NCBI GenBank assembly: GCA_041940305.1
Contig: JBGTSJ010000021.1
Span: 1 to 64,000, forward strand
Source of the DNA: JBGTSJ01 sp041940305
Lineage (GTDB): Bacteria; Planctomycetota; Planctomycetia; Planctomycetales; Planctomycetaceae
Length of the DNA: 64,000 nucleotides
Reading direction: 5' to 3'
The notes beneath the pieces were generated by a model. It was given only the letters and a program-made list of their open reading frames with translations. It was not told where the DNA came from and made no database searches. The position numbers and the translations under genes were made by a program. Of this stretch, positions 44,118-53,354 are shown in pieces (position 1 is the first letter of the stretch; each line of letters starts with the position of its first letter).

Positions 44118-44993
44118 ATGACGCACAGGCCACTCGATTGTGCCATTCGCATGGCTGCTGCCGCCGCGTCGCGGCGGCGGCCGGCGATCGCGGTATGCCT
44201 GTCCCTGGCGGCATTCATCGGGAATCAGGAGATCGGCGCAGACGACGGCCAGGAGGGATCGACGGAATCCCGGCGCATCGCGCAGACCTTCGATTTCGTG
44301 TCGGACCACGCACAGGCTGTTCTGACGGAACGGCCTGTCTTGGTATATTCCGATCCCGCGCGCGTCCTGTCCGATTCGACCTGCTGGCTGTGGTGCGTCG
44401 ATGGAGTGCCGGTGGGAGCACTGACGGTCGAGTTCAATCCGGCTGCGGATGACGGTCGCGGCAAGTGGACATTTGAGGGGGCCGCGCTGCGATCGGAGAC
44501 GTGGACCCTCCGGCACGGAGACGCGGAATGGAAGCTGACCGATGCGGATGAATTGCCCACGGCGCTCGTTTCCGCAACGGCGCCGGCTGACGATGGGGTC
44601 GTGCGCCTGCGTCAGATGAAGCGGCTGGCCCGGCAGTTTGAGGCGAGCACCGACTCCAGCGAGGGACTCTCCTCACTGCGCCTGCTGCCCAGTCCGATCT
44701 ATCGCTTCCCGGAGGATGCGACCGACGCCATCGATGGCGCCGTGTTTGCGTTCACGTACGGGACCAATCCGGAAGTCCTGCTGGTCGTGGAAGCGGTCGA
44801 GAACGACGGGCGGCCGGAGTGGCAGTATCGCCTCGCGCCCCTGACGGCGGCTGAAGCGATGGTGAAGGTGATGGGAAAGGAAGATTGGATTCAAGCGGAG
44901 TACACGGGGCGCGGCACGCGCAGCAACTATGTGAATGGGGGCGTTGAAGTTCCCGTGGATCTCGATCAGTCGCGACAGACTGGCGGCAAGTAG
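44118..44993 (+). CDS. Exported paralogue P4 of the same family
   Basis: The 291-residue product has a signal region (PAIAVCLSLAAFIGNQEIGA) after a basic stretch SRRRPA. Motifs: VLVYSDPARVLSDSTCWLWC, GDAEWKLT, VRLRQMKRLARQFEAS, LRLLPSPIYRFPEDATDAID (quoted with the start of the next block), GAVFAFTYGTNPEVLLVVEA and WQYRLAPL. The upstream frame is open into the DUF58 gene, but the ATG at 44118, 7 nt after the DUF58 stop, gives the signal peptide. Confidence 0.83.
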   Translation: MTHRPLDCAIRMAAAAASRRRPAIAVCLSLAAFIGNQEIGADDGQEGSTESRRIAQTFDFVSDHAQAVLTERPVLVYSDPARVLSDSTCWLWCVDGVPVGALTVEFNPAADDGRGKWTFEGAALRSETWTLRHGDAEWKLTDADELPTALVSATAPADDGVVRLRQMKRLARQFEASTDSSEGLSSLRLLPSPIYRFPEDATDAIDGAVFAFTYGTNPEVLLVVEAVENDGRPEWQYRLAPLTAAEAMVKVMGKEDWIQAEYTGRGTRSNYVNGGVEVPVDLDQSRQTGGK

Positions 44994-45008
44994 AGCCCGA
45001 GTCAATTC

Positions 45009-45866
45009 ATGAATCAGAGCCATACATCCCGGATCTCGGCATCGTTGCTGACCATGTGGCTCGCCGTCGGTGCGCAGGCAGGCGAAGGAGATTCTCCGAT
45101 CGACGTCGAGGCGGAACAGCAGGCGGCCGGAGCGGCGACCCAGGCTCAGGTCGAGCGGCTGCAGTTGCGCACGACGGGTAGCGACACACCGCTGGAGGCT
45201 TCGGGCGAGTCCGTTTTGAAGTGGTCGAATCCCGACGTGGGCCGCGTGTATGGGAACGTCTATGTCTGGACGCGGAGGGGGCGGCCGCTCGTCGCAGCGT
45301 CGATCTATCAGTGGTTTCATCCGTATCAGAGCCTGACGATCGAGCTGACGTCGCTCACCGAGACGCCGCTGCAGGCGCAGCATGACGGACGAATGGTCTG
45401 GGATGCGCAATCGGAGGGACTGACGTGGCGGGATCTGCCCGGCGATGCGCCGGCCCGCTCGCGGACGCTGCGGCTGATCCAGATGAAGCGGGCCGTGCAG
45501 CGATTTGAGGCCACCCTGGACGATGAACGCACCGATCAGCAGGGAGTGAACCGGGTGTTGAGACCGCTGGCCACGCCCATCTATCGCTATCCGAACGACG
45601 CCGCGCTGGACGGCGCCCTGTTCGCCTTCGTCGTGGGGACCGACCCGGAACTGCTGCTGCTGGTCGAGGGCGCGGATGAGGCCTGGCGGTACGGTCTGGC
45701 GCGGATGAATCGTGACGCGCTCAGCGTGATGCTCGACGGAGCGCTGATCGAGCGTTACGAGCACCTGGAGAAGTTAGATGATCCGCTCCGGCCCTACGTG
45801 CTGATTGATGTGCGGGTCGGCTCGGCGGAGGACTCCGCAGCTCAAACGATCGAGGTAGCACCATGA
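45009..45866 (+). CDS. Exported paralogue P5 of the same family
   Basis: The 285-residue product has a short signal peptide (ISASLLTMWLAVGAQAGEG). Motifs: VLKWSNPDVGRVYGNVYVW, RRGRPLVAASIY, EGLTWRDLPGD, RTLRLIQMKRAVQRFEA, RPLATPIYRYPNDA, LDGALFAFVVGTDPELLLLV and WRYGLARM. It starts 15 nt after P4 and overlaps P6 by 4 nt. It keeps the motif-D block in its fullest form. Confidence 0.84.
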   Translation: MNQSHTSRISASLLTMWLAVGAQAGEGDSPIDVEAEQQAAGAATQAQVERLQLRTTGSDTPLEASGESVLKWSNPDVGRVYGNVYVWTRRGRPLVAASIYQWFHPYQSLTIELTSLTETPLQAQHDGRMVWDAQSEGLTWRDLPGDAPARSRTLRLIQMKRAVQRFEATLDDERTDQQGVNRVLRPLATPIYRYPNDAALDGALFAFVVGTDPELLLLVEGADEAWRYGLARMNRDALSVMLDGALIERYEHLEKLDDPLRPYVLIDVRVGSAEDSAAQTIEVAP

Positions 45867-46723
45867 CGCGATTGTGCATGGGTCGGTCGACATGCGGGCT
45901 GTTCTTCGCGGCGGTCGTGCTTGTGGTGCCATCGTGGCAGGGCGCTGCGAGAGCCGATGACGCCGGGAGTGAGTCCGACCCGGCGGAGAAGTCCATCGCC
46001 GACCGAGCCATCGAGGAGCAGGTTGCCTCGTTTCGCATTGAGCCGAGGGACCCGGGCCAGGCAGACCTCTTCGAGGTCGCTGAGCAGCCGCTACTGAGCT
46101 ACAGCGATCCGGCGCGGGGTTACGCGGCGGCGGGACTATGGCGAATCGGGAAGCGGGGGCGTCCGTTGGGCTACGTGAGCGTAGAGTACTGGAATGCCCA
46201 CGACCGCGAGCCGCCACGCCTGAGCATGGAGTTCCTGTCGATGACTGACATGGCGTTCGAGCTGTCCGACTCACGGCGGTCCTTGTGGACGCCGCAGTCC
46301 ACTGGCATTGAGTTCCGCGACCTGGAAGGGCTCGCAAAGCCGGCCGGCAATGAACGGCTGCGGCTGCGGCAGTTCAAGGCGGCGGCACAGCGTTTCGAAA
46401 TCAGCGAGCGGCTGCTGGGCGAACCCTACACGCTGCGGATGCTGCCGAACCCGATCGACCGCTACAACGATCCGGAAGCGGGGATCGTCGACGGGGCCGG
46501 ATTTGCGTTCGCATACGGGACGAATCCCGAGGCGGTCCTGCTGCTTGAGTGCACTGAAGAGAAGTGGCAGTACGGCGTCGCCCACACGTCGTCGGCCGAA
46601 GTGACAGTGCAATTCGACGGGCAGGACGTGTTGCGGATCGACGAACTGAGGAACTGGCAGAAATCGAAGCCGCATTCGGCGGACTGGTACAACATCGTGG
46701 ACGGGGAGTATCTGCCCCCGTAG
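45863..46723 (+). CDS. Exported paralogue P6 of the same family
   Basis: The 286-residue product has a clear signal peptide (GLFFAAVVLVVPSWQGAARA, before DDAGSE). Motifs: LLSYSDPARGYAAAGLWRIG, TGIEFRDLEG, ERLRLRQFKAAAQRFEI, LRMLPNPIDRYNDPEAGIVD, GAGFAFAYGTNPEAVLLLE and WQYGVAH. It closes the second triplet. A 75-nt gap follows before the BatA-like gene, the first gap of that size in the run. Confidence 0.83.
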   Translation: MTRLCMGRSTCGLFFAAVVLVVPSWQGAARADDAGSESDPAEKSIADRAIEEQVASFRIEPRDPGQADLFEVAEQPLLSYSDPARGYAAAGLWRIGKRGRPLGYVSVEYWNAHDREPPRLSMEFLSMTDMAFELSDSRRSLWTPQSTGIEFRDLEGLAKPAGNERLRLRQFKAAAQRFEISERLLGEPYTLRMLPNPIDRYNDPEAGIVDGAGFAFAYGTNPEAVLLLECTEEKWQYGVAHTSSAEVTVQFDGQDVLRIDELRNWQKSKPHSADWYNIVDGEYLPP

Positions 46724-46798
46724 TGGCATGGACGCTGATCCGCACGGATCGGCACACGTCGCGGCACGCTCAACAAACAAAAAGTTCCACATCAGACG

Positions 46799-48775
46799 AT
46801 GGGTTTCGTACAGGCATCATTTCTGATCGGGTTGGCGGCCGTCGCACTGCCGGTGCTGATCCATCTCATTTTCCGCCGGCAGACGCGGCAGGTGGACCTG
46901 GGCACGATCCGGTTCCTGACGGAGCTGCTCCGGGAAAACGCCCGGCGCAAGCGGATCAAGCGCTGGCTGCTCCTGGCGAGCCGGATGCTGGCGATGGCGC
47001 TGCTCGCCTTCGCGTTTGCGCGGCCGTACGTGCTGGCGCGGCAGCTGCGGCCGTCCGATCGAACGGTGGTCGTGCTGGCCGACCGGTCCGCCAGCATGGG
47101 ACTGCGGACCGGCGGCGAACGGCTGGCGGACCAGGCGCTGGCGCGGGCCCGTCAGATTCTGGACGAACTGGATGACAATACTCGCTGGGAAATGGCACTG
47201 TTCGATCATGCCGTCCACGTTGCCCCCTCCGACGCTGAGCGCCGCACACTCGTTGACAATGACCTGCCTTCAAGCCTGGATGGGGCGACCGATTACGGTG
47301 CGGCAATGGCCTGGGCGCGGGACGCGTGCATCCGCGCGGGTGGTGCGCCGGCGGAGATTCACGTGCTCACCGACCTGCAGCGATCCGGTCTCGACTGGAC
47401 CACGACCGAACCGTTTCCGGAGAACGTGACGCTGCACATCGAGGACTTCGGCAAGCCGCTGGTCAATAACGTCGCGATCACGGCGGCGAAGCCGTCACGG
47501 ACCATCGTGCATCCCGGCGATGAACTGCTGGTCGACATCACGCTGTTCAACTTCGGCCCGTTTCCCCTCGAGGACGTGCCGGTGACGCTGACTCTTTCAT
47601 CGCAATCGCGGACGCAGCGGCTGCGCGACTCGGCGGCGCTCGAACCGGGCCGGGCCGCGCAGGTCACGTTCACTGTCCCCAGCCTGGCGGAGGGGGAGTG
47701 GACCGGCGTCGCCGGTCTCGAAGCCGACGACGAGCTGCAATTCGACAACCAGCGCTCACTGTTCGTGCTGGCGCGGCCGGCGCACCGTGTGCTGCTGGTC
47801 GACGGTTCGGACAGCACTGTGCCTCAGCTGTCGGCAACATTCTACCTGGAAGCGGCGCTGCGGCTCGCGCCCCGAGGCGAAGTCTTCAGCGACACCCCCT
47901 TCGCGCCGGAAGTCGTGCGTTATCTGGAGACGGGGCTGCCGGAACTATCGGGCGTGGAGCTGGTCGTTCTCGCCGACGTGGGTGGACTGACGGCAGGCGA
48001 GGCGTCCCGGCTGGGGCAGTTTGTCCGGGGGGGCGGGGGCCTGCTGGTATTTAGCGGCGAGCAGACATCGGCAGAGACGGCGGCGGCAGTGGCCGCAGAG
48101 GGTCTGGCGCCGGGGACGATCGGGGATGTCGTCCGCTCGCGGGATCTCCCTTTCCGCTGGCAGACGTGGGACGTTGCCCATCCGATGTTCGAACCGTTCG
48201 GCGATCCGCAGTCCGGCGATCTGCGGCGGCTGGCCTTCAATGCCTACCTGAAAATCGAGCCGGACGAGAGATCGACCGTGCTGGCCCGCTATCGCAACGA
48301 CGCGCCCGCCCTGTTGCAACGGCGCTTGGGAGATGGGCGCGTGCTGTGGTTCACGTCGGCCGGCGACCGCAGCTGGGGAGACTGGCCGCGCAGCCGCCTG
48401 TATGTGCCGCTGGTGCATCAGATGCTCGGAGACCTTGCCGGAATGACAGGCGGGGGCCCCGTGCGCGCCGTGACTCTCGATGCCAGTCTGGAGCGGGACA
48501 TCTCCTTGGAGCCGGGAGTCACGAAAGTCGATGGTCGCTGGCAGGTGGTCAACGTCAGTCCGCGGGAGTCGGAGACGGAGCGCTGCACGTCCGAAGAGTT
48601 CGCGCATCGATTCGGCCTGCGGCTTCCGGATGCGGATTCGACGAATGGAGCGCCGCTCGCCGCAGCCGCACTTAACGTGAATCTGCGCGACAATGAAATG
48701 TGGCATTGGGTGGTGATCGCGCTGCTGGTTGTGCTGTTTGGCGAAGCGTTCCTGGCCAATCGGACGACGGTGTAA
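46799..48775 (+). CDS. BatA/VWA membrane protein
   Basis: The 658-residue product has the BatA N-terminal pair of membrane segments (FLIGLAAVALPVLIHLIF near 6-24 and a second at about 55-78, SRMLAMALLAFAFARPYV), separated by a basic loop. A VWA domain follows with a MIDAS-type DRSAS in VVVLADRSASMGL. Then come a beta-rich CARDB-like part (about 220-315), a glutamine-amidotransferase-like part (about 330-480) and a C-terminal membrane segment (WVVIALLVVLFGEAFLA). Such proteins pair with MoxR and DUF58. It lies between P6 and P7. Confidence 0.92.
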   Translation: MGFVQASFLIGLAAVALPVLIHLIFRRQTRQVDLGTIRFLTELLRENARRKRIKRWLLLASRMLAMALLAFAFARPYVLARQLRPSDRTVVVLADRSASMGLRTGGERLADQALARARQILDELDDNTRWEMALFDHAVHVAPSDAERRTLVDNDLPSSLDGATDYGAAMAWARDACIRAGGAPAEIHVLTDLQRSGLDWTTTEPFPENVTLHIEDFGKPLVNNVAITAAKPSRTIVHPGDELLVDITLFNFGPFPLEDVPVTLTLSSQSRTQRLRDSAALEPGRAAQVTFTVPSLAEGEWTGVAGLEADDELQFDNQRSLFVLARPAHRVLLVDGSDSTVPQLSATFYLEAALRLAPRGEVFSDTPFAPEVVRYLETGLPELSGVELVVLADVGGLTAGEASRLGQFVRGGGGLLVFSGEQTSAETAAAVAAEGLAPGTIGDVVRSRDLPFRWQTWDVAHPMFEPFGDPQSGDLRRLAFNAYLKIEPDERSTVLARYRNDAPALLQRRLGDGRVLWFTSAGDRSWGDWPRSRLYVPLVHQMLGDLAGMTGGGPVRAVTLDASLERDISLEPGVTKVDGRWQVVNVSPRESETERCTSEEFAHRFGLRLPDADSTNGAPLAAAALNVNLRDNEMWHWVVIALLVVLFGEAFLANRTTV

Positions 48776-48787
48776 CTCGGGATCAGA

Positions 48788-49717
48788 ATGCAGAGCGAGT
48801 CCGGCATGAGTGCTCGAACCGACATTTCGACGAACGGCGATCGATCGATGAGGCGGTTGTCGATGTGGTCCGCCTCTGCTCCGGGCCTGATGGCGATCCT
48901 GCTGGTGCTCGTCGGCAGAGCCACGGCGCAGGACGAAGAAGCTACCGCGCCGGGCGACGATGAGCGGACGGGTCTGCAGGTGCTGATCGACGAGACGCTC
49001 GAAGAGTTCCAGCTCAAGGGAGGACCGAAACTCGATGAGCCGCTCACGCTCTCGTCCCGGCTCCGGTGGGACAACAATTCGCGCGGATCGGCCAGCGGCC
49101 TGACGGGGATATATACGTTGCACGGTCGCGCGGAAGCCGTCGTTTGTGTCTATCCGTGGCAGGAGAAGCTGATTCACGATTTCGGGTCGCTTTCCCGTGG
49201 ACTCCTGGTGGGGGAATTGAATGACGAGCCCTTCTGGTATCCGGAGGAGGCCGGGGTGCAATACGAGTTGATTCCCGGCGCCGACACGCCGCTCGAAAAT
49301 CGAAACGCCCGCCTGTTGCAGATGAAACAGCTCGCGCGGAAGCGATTCTCCGCCCAGCTCGTCGGCTGGAAGGGTGACGACTCCGACCGCCAGGAGCTGC
49401 GGCTGCTGGCCCGGCCGCTGTACCGGTACGAAGAAACGACCGGCGACGTCGTCGACGGCGCGGTCTTCGCCTTTGTCATGGGGGTCGATCCGGAAGTCCT
49501 GCTGCTGATCGAGGCCATCCGGCAGGGGGGTGAAGCGCGGTGGGAGTATGCCTATGTGCGGCGAACGTCGGGCGAACTGCTGGGGAGGCTGGATGAGAAG
49601 ATCGTCTGGCGCGCGGAGCGATTCCCCGGCAACTCCGATCCTCGTGGAACCGAGCGGGGCGTCGGACGACCGCTGCCGCAGCAGGAGCGAGAGGACTTAC
49701 AGTCACCGAGTTTTTGA
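48788..49717 (+). CDS. Exported paralogue P7 of the same family
   Basis: The 309-residue product has a signal region at about residues 27-48 (SAPGLMAILLVLVGRATAQ); a start at the ATG at 48848 would shorten the N-terminus to a standard signal peptide. Motifs: LTLSSRLRWDNNSRGSASGL in place of SNP-R, EAGVQYEL, ARLLQMKQLARKRFSAQLVG, ELRLLARPLYRYEET, VDGAVFAFVMGVDPEVLLLI and WEYAYVRR. It is the most divergent in the N-terminal half. It starts 12 nt after the BatA-like gene. Confidence 0.82.
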   Translation: MQSESGMSARTDISTNGDRSMRRLSMWSASAPGLMAILLVLVGRATAQDEEATAPGDDERTGLQVLIDETLEEFQLKGGPKLDEPLTLSSRLRWDNNSRGSASGLTGIYTLHGRAEAVVCVYPWQEKLIHDFGSLSRGLLVGELNDEPFWYPEEAGVQYELIPGADTPLENRNARLLQMKQLARKRFSAQLVGWKGDDSDRQELRLLARPLYRYEETTGDVVDGAVFAFVMGVDPEVLLLIEAIRQGGEARWEYAYVRRTSGELLGRLDEKIVWRAERFPGNSDPRGTERGVGRPLPQQEREDLQSPSF

Positions 49718-49823
49718 GGCAGCGCGGCCTGCTGCAGCATCCGACTGGCGAAGTTGAACACTTTTACTCCCTTCCGCTGGCTCCCCCATCGGGGAATCTC
49801 GCGGACATTTTGAGGTTGGTTCC

Positions 49824-52800
49824 ATGTCACATCCCGAAATCGACCAGGCGTTTCTCTCGCGATTCGACGACGTTTGCCGTCGTGCCCGGCGGATGCACAT
49901 CGGCTGGGTGCTGGCCGGCCTGGTCGCCGTCGCCGCTCTCGCCTTCGCCCTGCTGGCGGCGCTCGACTGGCAGTGGGAGCTGACGCGTCCCGTCCGGCAG
50001 GTGCTTGTGGGTGGAACCGCTGTGTTGCTGGGTGCGGCGGCACTGCGGCTGCTTGTTCGCGGCATCAGGCGGTGGAGCGCACCATCCACGGCAGCCGAGC
50101 TGGAGCATCATTTCCCCAGCCTGGGACAGCGCGTGCGGACCTCAATTCAATTCGGGCGTGAGCCTGAGGAGGCACTGCGGGAGGATGGCGTCGTTCCTTC
50201 GCTGGTGACCGCCCTGTCGCGGGAAACGGCCGAGAAGACGCGGCCGCTGGGACTGGATGAAGTTGCCCCGACGGGCCGGTTCTGGCTGGCGGGAATCGCC
50301 GCCGCGGTCGCCGTCGTCAGCCTCGCCGCCAGCGCACTCGAGAATCGCGAATGGCGGACCGCCCTCAGTCGCACGCTGCTGCAGGAAGTCCCGTACACCA
50401 CTCTCGCTGTCAGGCCGGGTGACGTGACGATTGAAGAGGGCCAGAGCGTCGAGTTGCAGCTGGCGGTGGGCGGGCGCACGAATCGTCTGGTGCAGGTGTT
50501 GTCGCGGCCTGCCGGACAGCCCGACGCCGAGTGGACCGAAGAACAGCTGGATCCGAAAGGCGCCAGCCGTGCGGACGACGGATCACTGACATATACCTCA
50601 CAGCTGGCCCGGATCAGGGAGCCGATGGAGTACCGCGTGGTCGCCGGACCGGCCGAAAGTGAGACGTATCGCATCGGCGTCCGGTATCCGCTTTCGATGC
50701 AGGCGGTGACGGCCCGCGTGACGCCGCCTGCGTACACGGGTCTGCCGACGACGACGGTTATGGACGGGAATCTCTCGGCGCTCCGCGGCAGCACGGCGGT
50801 GGTGACGGTGACGCTCGACCGCGTGCCGGCTTCGGCGTCGCTGCAGTTCCGGCCGCTGGGTTCCGGTTCGGCTCCGCTCCCGCCGACGCCCGCGGCGCGC
50901 ATCGAACAGACCAGCGTGACGTTCACATTGCCGGTGGAGCAGGACCTGCAATGGTCGCTGGCAGCAAACTCGGTGGACGACACGGCGCTGCCGGAGAAGC
51001 TGTTCCGCCTTCGCGTACGCGAGGATCAGCCGCCGCGCGTCTCCTTTGTGTCACCCGATGCGGAACTCGAAGTCCATTCGCTGGCAGAGATCCCGATGAC
51101 GCTCCGGGCCACGGACGACTACGGCTTGGCGCGTTCGGGCATCGTATTTCAGATCAACAGCGACGAGGAGCATACGCTGCTCGAGGAAGATTTCGCCGCC
51201 GCGACGGCCGCACTCGCCCAGGCGGCGGCCGAAGCGGGCAGCCCGGCCGGAGTCAGCCACCGCACACGGGCGGAACTGGAGCGAACGCTGCCATTGGAGT
51301 ACTTCGCGCTCACTCAGAAAGATTGCGTGGCCTACTACGCTTTCGCTGAAGACAACTTTCCCGAGCAACCGCATCGCTCGGAGACGGACCTGCGGTTCAT
51401 CGACATCCGGCCGTTCAAGCAGATCTGGCGCATCGATGAATCCGAGCCGGGTGAAAACATGGGCGGGGGAGGAGACCTCGTCGGACTGGAAGAACTGATC
51501 CGTCGGCAGCGATACGCCCTCAACCGCACGATCCGCCTGAATAAGTTTCCGGACCGCTGGGGTGACGGCGAGCTGAAGACGGTCGACCGGCTGATCAACT
51601 ATCAGTCGGATGTGGCGGCGGCGACGCGCGAGCTGGCCGAAATGCTGCAGGGCCGCGGCATCGACGACGCCGACATCCTGTTCCAGGCCGAGGGCGCCAT
51701 GCTGACGGCAGTCGACTCACTGAACGTCGGCAACAACGAAACGGCCGTCCTGCAGGAGAAGGACGCCCAGCAATACCTGGTTGAAGCCCGGGATCGGTTG
51801 GAGTTCACGCTCCGCAATAACGCCCGGGCGCGGGCGGCAATTCGGCAGGCAAATCGCCAATTGTCGCAGAAGCTGCGCAGGCCGCGAACGGATGAGGAAC
51901 TGCAGCGGCAACTCGTCGAGCGGCTGATGCAGCTCGCCATGCAGCAGCAGGGTGTCGCCGGATCGCTGGCGGGGATGACGGGCAACAACGGCAATGGCGG
52001 CATGCCGACAGACCCGCAGAGTCCTGTGGAGAACACTGCCGGCAACACCGATCCGGTGGAGCCGATGGCGAATGCTGATCCCGATGCGGAACCAATGCCG
52101 AACTCCGATCCCGACGGCGACCCGATGCCTCCCGAGGGAGGTGAAAGCGAAACCGAAACCGAGACCCCCGGGGGCACGGGTGCTGCCGAATCAGAGATGG
52201 AGGAGGATTCGGATTCGGCCGGTCCGAGCCTCCAGGATCTCCAGGACCGGCAGGCGGACATCGTGGCGGAGGCACTGGATCTGCAGCGCGTGATGAACGC
52301 GATGCCCGAGGCGACCGACCTCGCCCGTCAACGGATCCAGTCCGCCGCACAGTCTGCGGACGCGGCGAGCGGCGGGCTCATCCGTGAGGAACTCGACGAC
52401 GCCACGGCGGCGGCTGAATCCGCGGCCGAGCAGTTCCGCGAAGTCGCGCGACAGATGGCTGCGCTGCTCGCGCCGGAAACGGCGCAGCAGGTCGCAATGG
52501 CCCGCGATCTGGCGGGAGAGTTGGCGTATCGCGAATCCGAGCTTGCCGACGATCTGGAGATGCAGGAGCTGCGCGCGTCGGCGGGCAGCGAGCAGACGGA
52601 CGCGGCGGATGCAGCCGGGGCCTCCGACCCCGGGCAGGATCCGGTGGATGAAGCGGAACGCATTGCCGCGACCGGTCAGACTCTGGAGGACCTGCTGCAG
52701 GCAATCGCTCGCTCCAACAATCCTGACAGCGTCGAAGCCAAGGATCGCGTGGCGGAACTCTACGAGACCGAGGATGTGAGCGGTGTTGTGGAGCGGATGC

Positions 52801-53354
52801 AATCGCTGCCCGACGCGGTCGAGTCGTCGGCATCGCTGTCGGGGATCCTGGTCGAGCTCCGCGACCTGCAGGAGCGGATGGAAGTGACCGCGCTGCAACT
52901 TGATCAACTCTATCGCTTGATCGTCGCACCGCGGATCGAGGAGCTGAAGCAACTGGACGAGCGAGTGGCGTCGTTGCAGTCGGAACTCGACATGCTGCAG
53001 ACCGAATCGGAACTCGGCGGCTGGCATGACGATCTGGACGAACTGCTGAACGATCTCGACGAGGAACAGATCGGAGGCGGACCGGCCGAGGAGATGCGCG
53101 AGACGGTTGCTCAGATGGGGCCCCGGAATGACCCGTCGCAGTGGCGAATCGGCCCCAACGGCTATTTCGAGGGACCAGACAGATACCGCGTGCAGCTGCG
53201 GCTGATCGCCGAAGCCATACAGCAGCACATTCAGGAATTGTTGCTGACCGACCTGTTGTCGAGTGAGGACGAGGCCACGCCTCCCGGCTTTGCGCCGCTG
53301 GTGGACCAGTATCTGAAGGTCCTGGCCACGGAACCGGGAGCGACCGCGCCTTGA
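49824..53354 (+). CDS. Large membrane protein with coiled coils (DUF4175-like layout)
   Basis: The 1176-residue product has membrane segments near residues 25-47 and 60-80 and a third near 150-172 (FWLAGIAAAVAVVSLAASAL). Long beta-rich stretches to about 530 include VTARVTPPAYTGLP. A helical region (540-740) follows, then an acidic low-complexity linker (about 725-800, MANADPDAEPMPNSDPDGDP), and coiled coils to the end. The plan recalls DUF4175-type proteins that occur beside MoxR/VWA genes, but I cannot confirm the family. It lies 106 nt after P7 and overlaps the next gene by 4 nt. Confidence 0.8.
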   Translation: MSHPEIDQAFLSRFDDVCRRARRMHIGWVLAGLVAVAALAFALLAALDWQWELTRPVRQVLVGGTAVLLGAAALRLLVRGIRRWSAPSTAAELEHHFPSLGQRVRTSIQFGREPEEALREDGVVPSLVTALSRETAEKTRPLGLDEVAPTGRFWLAGIAAAVAVVSLAASALENREWRTALSRTLLQEVPYTTLAVRPGDVTIEEGQSVELQLAVGGRTNRLVQVLSRPAGQPDAEWTEEQLDPKGASRADDGSLTYTSQLARIREPMEYRVVAGPAESETYRIGVRYPLSMQAVTARVTPPAYTGLPTTTVMDGNLSALRGSTAVVTVTLDRVPASASLQFRPLGSGSAPLPPTPAARIEQTSVTFTLPVEQDLQWSLAANSVDDTALPEKLFRLRVREDQPPRVSFVSPDAELEVHSLAEIPMTLRATDDYGLARSGIVFQINSDEEHTLLEEDFAAATAALAQAAAEAGSPAGVSHRTRAELERTLPLEYFALTQKDCVAYYAFAEDNFPEQPHRSETDLRFIDIRPFKQIWRIDESEPGENMGGGGDLVGLEELIRRQRYALNRTIRLNKFPDRWGDGELKTVDRLINYQSDVAAATRELAEMLQGRGIDDADILFQAEGAMLTAVDSLNVGNNETAVLQEKDAQQYLVEARDRLEFTLRNNARARAAIRQANRQLSQKLRRPRTDEELQRQLVERLMQLAMQQQGVAGSLAGMTGNNGNGGMPTDPQSPVENTAGNTDPVEPMANADPDAEPMPNSDPDGDPMPPEGGESETETETPGGTGAAESEMEEDSDSAGPSLQDLQDRQADIVAEALDLQRVMNAMPEATDLARQRIQSAAQSADAASGGLIREELDDATAAAESAAEQFREVARQMAALLAPETAQQVAMARDLAGELAYRESELADDLEMQELRASAGSEQTDAADAAGASDPGQDPVDEAERIAATGQTLEDLLQAIARSNNPDSVEAKDRVAELYETEDVSGVVERMQSLPDAVESSASLSGILVELRDLQERMEVTALQLDQLYRLIVAPRIEELKQLDERVASLQSELDMLQTESELGGWHDDLDELLNDLDEEQIGGGPAEEMRETVAQMGPRNDPSQWRIGPNGYFEGPDRYRVQLRLIAEAIQQHIQELLLTDLLSSEDEATPPGFAPLVDQYLKVLATEPGATAP